This document shows, in pieces, positions 23,601-32,263 of a stretch of DNA of 64,000 bases (the stretch's first letter is position 1; each line of letters starts with the position of its first letter). A program made the translations under genes and the position numbers. Origin of the DNA: Synanceia verrucosa (lineage: Eukaryota > Chordata > Actinopteri > Perciformes > Synanceiidae). Where the stretch lies: the NCBI GenBank assembly GCA_029721515.1, contig CM056563.1, forward strand, positions 11,858,954-11,922,953, read 5' to 3'. The notes beneath the pieces were generated by a model, which ran no database searches, was not told the origin of the DNA, and saw nothing but the letters and a program-made list of their open reading frames with translations.

Positions 23601-25573
23601 TCACAGCCAAAGCGTCTTGAGCGTTCTGCTGCAGTGCTTCTCTGACGGCCTGAAGGGTCTGCCCGCACTTCAGGAGGGGGGAGGGGACAAGATGGTGGGG
23701 GCTCAGCGCAAGCTGAGCACCGATTTGGATAGTTTACTGTATTTCCCATTTCAGCGTCTTGTCACCTCTCTTTTTATCCTCATTTCATTGTGCATGTTTG
23801 CATATTTTAGCTGCAGTGCAAGCTCTTTTTAAAGGGACAGTACAGCGACTTTAGTCATAAAAACTGTAATTTCCCCATTGAGGGATCAATAAAGAAATTC
23901 TACTTCCTCTTCTTCTTCTTCTTCTTCTTCTATAAAGGTCAGCGTACTTATTATGCTCAGCCTGTGTAAACAGTTGCAAGATGGGTGTTAGCATTAGCTT
24001 TTCTTTTATTAGTGTGTCCTAGGAGCTCCAAACAAGTGCAATACTAAATTGGCCAAAGTTATTATTTATCTTTTAAATCAGCCCAGAATTCCAGTCCATA
24101 TACCCATATCATCATTTGATGGTAAGAATGTGGTGAGTACAAGTGAAATGTTAAACTCTGTTTTTTGTCTCTTTCTTTAAGGTACCCTCGTTTGCCAGAA
24201 GATCCTGTATCCCTGCAGGGTTTGAGGAATCATCTCAGGATGCAGAGGCCAGCCCCAAGTGTGATCCGGTCCCGGTCCAGCGTCCCCAGCCTCAACAGTA
24301 CCAGCTCAACAGCAAGAAGCACCATCAGTACCAGCCCAGCAGCCAGGAGGTCACCGCTGACCAGCCAACCAATGGCAAGAAGAAGTTCATCTACCAGCTC
24401 AACAGCAAGAAGCACCACCACTACGAGCCTGACCCGAACATGTACGACGCACAGGCGTCCAGACTCAAAGAGGTGGTCAAAGTCCAGGAACCGGTCAGTA
24501 AACCTGCAAACCCTGGCTGGAACTTACCGCTGGCCCTGCAGCAGAAATGGGTTCGAGACAAGGACACGGGCTGCTTGAGCAAAGTCAAAGAGTTGGCAGT
24601 GGAGGTGAGGAAAACCGCTGTTAAAGACGCTGAGAGCGAACACGCCCTTAAACCCAGTCCTAAAGATGCAACCCTGCCCAGCACTATTAGCAGCAAAATG
24701 AAGATAATCAAGAATAAGAACAAGAATGGACGTATTGTTATTGTCATGAGCAAATATATGGACAGCAACAAGGTTCATGGAGCAAAGGGTAAACACGGGG
24801 AGTCGTCAAGCGACACAAAACCCCAAAACACCAAACCGGCGGAGAACAATCCAGCACATTCAACCAAAATGGCGGAGCACCCGGAGAACGGTATCCCCAA
24901 AGAGCTCTGCAACGGCAGCTCCGTCCTGGCCGCAGGCCATCCTATCAAGTGCTCCCCAAAGGACAGAAATTTTTCCAAACCTTCGCCAAGCACAGCAGAG
25001 GAATATAACACCGAAGTGGCTCGCGGTCAGGCCGATTTACCGGATGATCTACCACTACAGCTGACCGCTAGCTCGCCCCTGACATCTTGGGCTGTTGACA
25101 CCAACATCCCGATGCCTACATCCATTGACCAGATCAGGATCCCTTCTTTTCCCAGCGATCGCAAACGAAAGCTATCAGATCCCGCCGAGGCCAGGAGCGT
25201 TTCCAAAACCTACCTGACTTCCAGAAGCTTCAGCGTCCCTAGCACTGTGGTCACGCCACCACAGGACAAACCTATGGACCTCCACTGTAGCGGCCCACGC
25301 CACAGCAGCACATGCACATATGAGGCGGTGGACTCTGGCAGCCAAGAGGAGCCGATGGATCTCAGCTGCCCAAAGACTAAGAAGCAGGTGGAGCCGGAAA
25401 TACAGCCGGAGCCTGAGTCTGCCGTAACAAGTGCACCTCCTGTGGTAGAAGACACAGAGAAATTGAAAGAAAAACCTGCAAAGAAAATCTCCCCTTTTAT
25501 GGGAAATATCATAATCACTGACATCACAACAAACAGTCTCACCGTCACCTTCAAGGAATATGTTTCTTTCTAA
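19864..25573 (+). CDS. cbx4: Chromobox protein 4 (Polycomb Pc2; PRC1 subunit and SUMO E3 ligase)
   Basis: Five coding exons: 19864-19932, 20031-20074, 20734-20799, 22852-22918 and 24182-25573. All junctions are GT/AG, and the product is 545 residues (human about 560). The chromodomain occupies residues 8-62, with the aromatic cage at F11, W32 and W35 that reads H3K27me3. A KRGPKPKHLL basic stretch follows. Two copies of YQLNSKKHH (122-130 and 153-161) are typical of CBX4. The SUMO-interacting motif IVIVM is at 267-271. Two CtBP-type motifs, PMDLH and PMDLS, begin at 446 and 473. The Pc box (GNIIITDIT through FKEYVSF) at the C-terminus binds RING1. The nuclear protein silences Polycomb targets and promotes SUMOylation in mammals. 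The vertebrate poly-His stretch is absent. The ATG at 19864 was chosen because MELPAAGEHVF matches the family start; an in-frame upstream ATG exists at 19591. Confidence 0.96.
20169..20224. repeat. (GT)n with GGGT interruptions, cbx4 intron 2
   Basis: Microsatellite in intron 2, about 100 bp after exon 2. Confidence 0.9.
20400..20430. repeat. (CA)n, cbx4 intron 2
   Basis: Pure CA dinucleotide run in the intron. Confidence 0.95.
20580..20637. repeat. Compound (TG)n(AG)n, cbx4 intron 2
   Basis: A TG run followed directly by an AG run, about 100 bp before the exon 3 acceptor. Confidence 0.95.
22040..22640. promoter_or_regulatory. Candidate conserved non-coding blocks in cbx4 intron 3
   Basis: Two repeat-free blocks, 22040-22240 and 22540-22640, have the balanced composition and dense factor-site look of vertebrate CNEs. 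The second contains a perfect POU octamer ATGCAAAT at 22596-22603. This is judged by texture only, with no alignment. Confidence 0.3.
22930..22957. repeat. (ATC)n directly after cbx4 exon 4
   Basis: A trinucleotide run starting about 11 bases beyond the exon 4 splice donor. Confidence 0.95.
23835..23935 (+). mobile_element. 3' tail of a LINE/SINE-type retroposon, cbx4 intron 4
   Basis: The phrase TTTCCCCATTGAGGGATCAA followed by TAAAG and a (TTC)n run is the familiar 3' end of fish L2-like retroposons, which finish in short tandem repeats. Only the tail is present, so the copy is heavily 5'-truncated. The assignment is from memory of the family. Confidence 0.5.
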
Positions 25574-26359
25574 GAAACCCTTTGTAAAATGGGCTCATCA
25601 GTGAACCCTGTTAATATGTGCATATGTAAAAACATCAGAATTTTGTATATGTGGAAATTTATAATTTATCATTCAAATTCGATATGTTTCTTATAATGTT
25701 TTATACTGTAACTCCTCTGTGATGTTGTAGCCAAGAAAGTGCCCTCGAGGATTTGAGTGAATGCATTCAGGTGGATGTGTTCCACTTTTTTAAAAAAAAT
25801 AGTCTGTTTATTTGTCATATGGAGCTTAATGGGATACTTTTACCAAACTTATAACCTGAGCTGTATGAAGGTTTATACATATTTTGTATGAATAATATCA
25901 CATATTTTGGTCCTGGTAGAAGGTAGAGAAAGATGTTGTTGAGTATATGGTGATCAAAGATCAAATTGAAAGCACTTAATTGCATTTCCACATGTTGGTT
26001 TGTGTCATTATAAGCAGAGGAACAGCCGTTCTCTTTAAGTCTTATTCCACTTTTTACTCCAGACAAACGTCCTCAGACTGATTCGGCACGTTGTGTCACA
26101 TGTTTTGTATGTGGCTTGCTTGAGAAAACATAATTATCCCCGACATGCAAATTTCAAAAGCAGGTGTGTCTGAATACGGTGTAAACACGGCGTGGGGTGC
26201 ACTCGGCTGTGTCAACAACCTTAAAGAAATGTCCAGGCTTTTCTTCCTTTGTCAGGTTTTTCTCTTGCCATAGAGATGCAACAAAGCCGTCATTGAATAT
26301 GCTGCTGCAACCTGTTCTATTGCTATGTTGCACATTTCCCCTCAAGCAAACATTTATGG

Positions 26360-26365
26360 AATAAA
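26360..26365 (+). terminator. Poly(A) signal AATAAA, cbx4 proximal
   Basis: Canonical hexamer about 790 bases after the cbx4 stop codon. Confidence 0.5.
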
Positions 26366-27094
26366 ATATGTCTCAAATGTCAGTTACCATTAAGAAAATG
26401 GTGTCATTTATCAAACGTTTGACTTCCCGGTAAGACGACGTATCGATCCTTACATAATGAGGTAGTGATTTATGACCTTATCGTTGACCTCACACATGGC
26501 TGGAGCCACTTTGAAAACACACATGCTAGTCTCATTAGGAGTCTCCTAATGTCCAGCGGATTAGCGATATTCATCTCATTTTGCTTTTGAAGCTCATTAG
26601 ATGATCTGAAAAACACCTGTTACTGCTACTTGCTTTATAAAAAGCTACCAGGATCATTAAGGAGTATAAATGTGAGTGGTGAGGCTACCTTTGTACACTG
26701 TCCCATATGAGCCAATGAGCGCAAGCTGTTATGATTATGCTGCTGAAAATTCAAATGTCAAACCTGTAGGATCTAACCTACGTTTGAGTCTAAATTGCCT
26801 TCCATGCACATTTAATGCACACCAGCGAGAATGCTAGAATTCTATAATAATAAAAACTTAAGCATATTTATTTGATTTGTTGTTCAAAAACAATTACGAG
26901 GAGGCTCTCTGCATCAGAAGCTACAAGTGATTCCACTGAACAGTTGAAAAGACTGTTTGACTCCTTCTTTTCTGTTTTACTTTTTTTTTTTTCATCCTCG
27001 CACTTGGTTCAAAATCAAAATGATTGATATAAATATGTTCTACCATATTCTGAATTATGGCTGTTGGCACAGCTTATTGGATGGTATGTTTCAC

Positions 27095-27100
27095 AATAAA
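27095..27100 (+). terminator. Poly(A) signal AATAAA, cbx4 distal
   Basis: Canonical hexamer about 1.5 kb after the stop, followed by TG-rich sequence (GATGTTGTGTTGGTTGGTGTG), the usual downstream element. Confidence 0.55.
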
Positions 27101-29390
27101 GAAAGAGATATGACCTCAATATGATGTTGTGTTGGTTGGTGTGTTGATGAATACTGCATTGGCAGACTTCACAGTTTTTTTCCCTTGTGTTATAGTGAAA
27201 GATTTATGTGTCATTGTTCATGCAGGGAGAATGGAACAATAAACACTCAAAACGCTAACTTGGTTGAATAGAAAAACAGATCACGTTGCATAATCACAAA
27301 CGACTCTACACAAAGAGCTCTCTGTGTTGCACCGTACTCTCGTGTTATTCAAACTTTACTCATGTATTATTTTTCTTCCGCAGATCGACCCCAAGCAGGA
27401 ATGTAAACACACAACATAACTGGAGGGAAGGCTGTTACATAATTCCACCAAGAAGAAAGGTGTCATGGAGGGAAAGTATGTGGCTGTTACATGAATTGTA
27501 AGAGTGTGCCAGTTAAAGGTGTCAATTTTCAATAACAACATGGCATTTCCAGATCATTGTGTGAAAGCTGTGCTGTCTCGGTAAAAGGCCAGTGTCACCA
27601 TGACACAGCAATTTCCTCTACATTATTATCATACTGTAAAGTTTAGAGGCAAGTTCAGACTTACAAAGACACAAAGCTTCAGATGTGTGTCCCAGCTGAC
27701 CTTTCATGACCTTGCCTCAGTCTTATCTTGTAAATATTGTCTACTGTCACTTTCTCATATCGGTTACATCATCTATCTGAGGGATCCCTCCTCAGTTTGT
27801 GTGTCTGTGTGTGGCCTTATCTGATGTGTCAAAGAGACACAGAGGGTGTCATGATGAACAGACTGTATATACCACTGAGGCAAATTTGTAAAATGAGACA
27901 TACATACATAGTTAACTGCCTTGATGAGCATCATTAAAAGGTTTGTCTGATCTGGAACTGGAGGAGAAATGATTGTTGTCATACTGGAATCTCAAGCTCG
28001 TGAAAAGGTCAACTCTTGGATGTTGTGAGTGATAGAAAGGCCCAGGAATGTGTGTTGTTTTGTCTTCATTAGTCTGGTCATGGGAGTAACCTATCAAAGA
28101 ATGTGACACAAACGAAAACATCCAACAAACAAGCTCTCTTTATGTCGATGGAACAAAGATTGCCATATAGATCTAAAGCTACCAGCCTATTTTTTTAAAC
28201 TCTCTGAACTCTACTGTGATCTTTTTTGACTTGTTGCCAGTCAATAATACTTTCTCATAGAACTTACCTCTGTGCTTTTCCTGGATTATGTCCATAAATT
28301 GTGTGGCACACCAACCAGCTAACATGGATCTCACGTACATATTGTCAGTTTATGCCTAAAATTGCATGAACTTTATACTTTACTTGTCCTTGACCTATAA
28401 ACTAAGTTTGGCTCTGAAAAAAGACACTTTCTCAGCACTTCTTCTGTTGGAAATATGCAATTAATATGAAGTGGGGAAAATTAAGAGTTAATTAAAGTTA
28501 AAATATTGTCAGTAGTCACTTTAAAATGAGAATATATCATAAATCAACAAATAATTAACATATTTCAGTTGTTATTCAGGCTGTGCTGGCTCTTATAATA
28601 AGGGCCACATACATGTATGACAATCAATTAGTCCAAACAGGCCCACAGGGGGCTGACCATGGCAACCAAAGTTACGCATGACATGGCACATTTTCTCAGT
28701 TGTGAAACTCAGTTGATATCAGTTGAAATGAGCAGAAGATGAACACACACAGAGAGCTCACATGTCTCTCTTCCTGTGTGTGTGGAGGTTATATAGTCGA
28801 CCGTTCATGGCTTTGAACCAACTATGTGAGTCAGCCATGCATCTGTAGGAAACTGAAACATCGTTGAGCAGGGAAGCATATTTATAGACCAAGTGTGATG
28901 TTTCACATTCCCTCTTTATCATCATACCCACCAGCAGCCTGCACAGTGTCAGGTTCATCCCTTCACAGTGCAGCTTCACACGATCACGTCAGCAGTGGGC
29001 TCCTTTTTGTATAATTTAAAGCTCCTAGATCTAAACATGAAGTCATAAATGATATTTAAAATAAAAAAATAAAGGTTTCCATGAATTGTGGAATTCGTGA
29101 ATTTACTTTATAAACCAGTGTGTGGGAAAAAAACTGGATTGCTGGAGTTTTTATTTATTTCATTGCCACCTATAAAAACTGTTGATCACAAATAGATGTA
29201 ACCAAAAATAGTGTGACAAATGAGAACTGGTGCTGCTCTGTGTCATGCTACTGTAAATGAGGCTTTCTAATTCAAAGCATGCGCTCAAATATGGCTTCAC
29301 AGTTTCTGTCTTAGGTTTTCTTGGGTGTCTTCTGTTTTTGTGTGAATGTGCGCATTGGGCACCTTGAGCAGAAAATGTCGACCGGTAAAG
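27101..29390. other. cbx4-cbx8 intergenic, first part
   Basis: AT-rich sequence with no recognised gene or mobile element. Open frames are all under about 75 codons. Confidence 0.6.
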
Positions 29391-29900
29391 TAGGACAGTG
29401 AGCAGCGAGCTGTGTGCGCCAGTTGCCCAGAAACCAGAGAGCCAGTAATGTTCTCACAGAGCAGCTCTGTTTATTCGTGTGCGGCTGTCGCCATTGCGGC
29501 TCCTGCAGACTCACTTTTCATCGACTCGCAGCCAAATATGGAGAGCCAGCAGCAGCACCACAGCAGCAGCAGCAGCCTTTCTGTCTGAACGCGAACCGTG
29601 CGGGCTCCATAGCCATGACAGTAGACTACCGACAGGAAATGTCGGTCTACAGGCTATGACTATCAAAATGGTGGTTCATATTTCGACGGCAGCCACAACG
29701 CATCTTTTGTCCGCGGCGCGCCCGCCTTTGTCTGCTCTGCAGCGGGGAGAAGTTCAGCAGAGAGCCGCAGATATCCCTGATGTGCAGCTTATGCATCTAT
29801 CATTCAGCATCTGTACAAAGATCCAGACTGGAAACAACAGATCGCCCTGCATGTGTTGCGTTTTCATCCCACACACATCTGCAGTAAATGCCCTCACACT
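29391..29900. promoter_or_regulatory. CpG-rich block with hairpin and YY1-like sites between cbx4 and cbx8
   Basis: This block is GC- and CpG-rich (GTCGCCATTGCGGC, CCGCGGCGCGCCCG) inside AT-rich surroundings. It contains several CCAT cores in YY1-like context, a (CAG)n-like tract near 29550-29577, and a strong inverted repeat at 29608-29658. Frames of 81-145 codons run through it without a recognised domain. It could be a promoter-type CpG island for an unannotated transcript, or a regulatory element of the Cbx pair. Confidence 0.4.
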
Positions 29901-31250
29901 GAAAACTCATAATTAAAATTAATTAAAATCATTCGTATTTACTCTCATGACATTGAACGTAAATATGAAGTCGGTATTTAACATTTTTTGAGGCTACAAC
30001 ATAATGAGGAGCTCAGAAGGGAATGAAGAGACGAGTGTTTTTTTCACTAGTGCTGAATCAATTAGTGTCAAATATCTGAGGAGTTCTGTTCGTGTGTTAT
30101 TTCTGTCTTTGTGCTGCATCCTGTGAAAGGTGAATCCTCTTTTAAAAAATGACGCAGTGGCTAAATAATTTGTTGTAATAATTTCTGGCTCACAGCATCA
30201 CCTCAGATGCTTTGGTAGAACATGTGATGGGTGACTTTAGCCTTGATTTATTCATTTTATGAGTAAACTGACGCAGACTGCGCCGCTACATGTTTATTGG
30301 TTTTAAACAGACCTACTGGAAAAGAGGAGGAAAATCGCAGTAAACAAAAATATAAATAATCCAATTTAGGTTTATACCATGTTCTGTTGTGTTTAGAGCA
30401 CTTTATTATTAATTTTATTATTTTTTAAAGTGAAATCTATATGACCTTCTGTTCTCAGCTCAGTTTGAAGGGTGGTGGATGCGCTAACGTTTCTCTTGGG
30501 CCAATAGAAGATTCAGTCCAGTTTTCTAGTATTTATCTATTTAATTTTCATTAAAATGAAGAGCTGTGAATGTAGAAAATTGCACATGAGGCCTGTATGG
30601 AAACTGAAGTTACAGCTCCGCACTTCTCTCCCATTTTCCATGTTTGTGCTGAATTTGTGTGATTAATGTTATGAGTGGATGTTATCGCCTTATTAATTCA
30701 ATCTGTTCCAGAAAAGCTGAATACTTGGTAAAAATAAAAAATAAAAAAATAAATAAAACAAATCAATAATGATAATAATAAGCCTAATAATAATTTGCTA
30801 CTGAAACAAAATAGTTTATTTTTAAATGTATGTTAGGTAGTTTTATTTATGAGGTACATAGTCAGAAACGATAAATATAAAAACACAGTAAAAATAATAA
30901 TGATCATAATTGTATTGATAATATTTACAATAATGTTTTCAAACTGTTGCCATCACTGAGTAATAATGACTTAAAACAACAGGCCATAATGGGCATATTA
31001 ATACAAGAAGATTAAATACAATATTTTCTCAGACATTATCATTGTCTATAAATGCAGAAAATATCCTTCCACTGACTCCAGAAACAGAGTTTACTCTCCA
31101 TTTTTTGTAGATTGTTTTACATGCAGAGGCAGTTCAGGACGGATTTATAATGATTATATTCATCGCGTCAGAATAGAAGCTGTTGTGTTTATAAAGGCTG
31201 TGAATATTCTGTTTGTTTTTGAGTGAATTAATCGACATCCATGCGGTCAT
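29901..31250. other. cbx4-cbx8 intergenic, AT-rich part
   Basis: Very AT-rich sequence, including A/T-only runs near 30730-30800. I see no gene, repeat family or clear regulatory site. Confidence 0.6.
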
Positions 31251-31700
31251 TTTAAACCGTATTTGCTCTTCGTGTAATTTGGTTCGACTTATAAAAAAAA
31301 TCATTTAATAATGAGTCTAAATACGCCGACGTCCCTTACGCCTACGAGCAATCGATTGCACAAAATATATAGCATCTGGAATGATCATTAAAAACGGACC
31401 GACGCTGTTGTTGTTTGCTCACAGCGTGCGTAAAATCTTAATGCGCAAAAGTCCAATTACGCTCGGAATGTCATTACGTTGCGGGACAATTTTCTTTTGA
31501 CATTCAGCATCTGAAAAAGACGTAACTGTATTGTCGAAGAGTGTGATCAAACTGAAATATTCTAAATTGGCAAATCAATCAAGAACCTTTAGAGTTCAGA
31601 ATTAAAATCAAAGCGTGTCTGATAAGTTTTGACCTTCAATGGGAAAAGCCCTCCGTTTAAGTTCCCATTTGACGCAACTTTTATGCAGAGATTTCTATTT
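31251..31700. promoter_or_regulatory. CpG-retaining block upstream of cbx8
   Basis: AT-rich sequence with unusually many preserved CpGs (ACGCCGACGTCC, TTACGCCTACGAGC, AACGGACCGACG). It lies 0.55-1 kb before the cbx8 start. This resembles conserved, unmethylated regulatory DNA near developmental genes. The assignment is by composition only. Confidence 0.35.
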
Positions 31701-32059
31701 GTGAGGATATTAATTGAAATGTTACTGCTGAATTATTCATGATTTTACATATATCGACTAATATTTACAGATTGTGATTGGTAAAAGTGCTCAGATGTGT
31801 TGCGCTTGAGGGTGGAACCTTACAGTCATTCTTCTCTCTTACTGATTTATTTACTCTTTAATGCGTCAGAAATTAAACATTTTTTCTTTTGGTTTTGGAT
31901 CATAACGAGCCTCTCGGGGACCTTAGGGGGGTCCGTGGACCCGCTCCGGGAGCCTCTGACTTGGTCTGTCCCTCAGTGCCAGACATTCCTGTACAGCAGC
32001 CAGAGCAGCGGGACTCCGCCTCTTCGCTCACAAACCCGGAGCACGTAGCAACAACTGAG

Positions 32060-32132
32060 CCAATGTGCTGCACCGCGATCCGTCCTACCGACTACGGTGC
32101 CTGGCAACAGAAAAAAAGACGTGATGACGTCC
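32060..32132 (+). promoter_or_regulatory. cbx8 promoter region: CCAAT box and CRE-like site
   Basis: CCAAT lies at 32060-32064 and TGACGTCC, one base from a full CRE, at 32125-32132. They are 180 and 116 bp before the cbx8 ATG in GC-rich sequence. The CRE-like site parallels the perfect CRE before cbx4. No TATA box is evident, as expected for a CpG-type promoter. Confidence 0.45.
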
Positions 32133-32230
32133 TCTCCAGATTACGTATTATGGGATGTGCGGAATTAAACAACCCGAGGAGGACACGGGGAAGCCAAAAA
32201 TAATAAAAGAGACAGAAATAAACGAGGTGC

Positions 32231-32263
32231 ATGGTAAATAATGGAGCTCTCAGCTGTTGGTGA
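32231..32263 (+). other. Upstream ORF overlapping the cbx8 start codon
   Basis: An ATG ten bases before the cbx8 ATG opens a ten-codon frame in a different phase and stops with TGA at 32261-32263, inside exon 1. If the transcript begins upstream, ribosomes using this ATG would bypass the cbx8 start. GTGCATGG gives it a fair initiation context (G at +4, G at -3). Confidence 0.5.

Larger units (their letters stand above)
25574..27100 (+). other. cbx4: cbx4 3' untranslated region and poly(A) signals
   Basis: AATAAA hexamers occur at 26360-26365 and 27095-27100, giving 3' UTRs of about 0.8 or 1.5 kb. The sequence between is AT-rich and free of recognised repeats. It includes a palindromic TAAT pair at 26533-26551. 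Which site is used cannot be told from the sequence. Confidence 0.5.
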
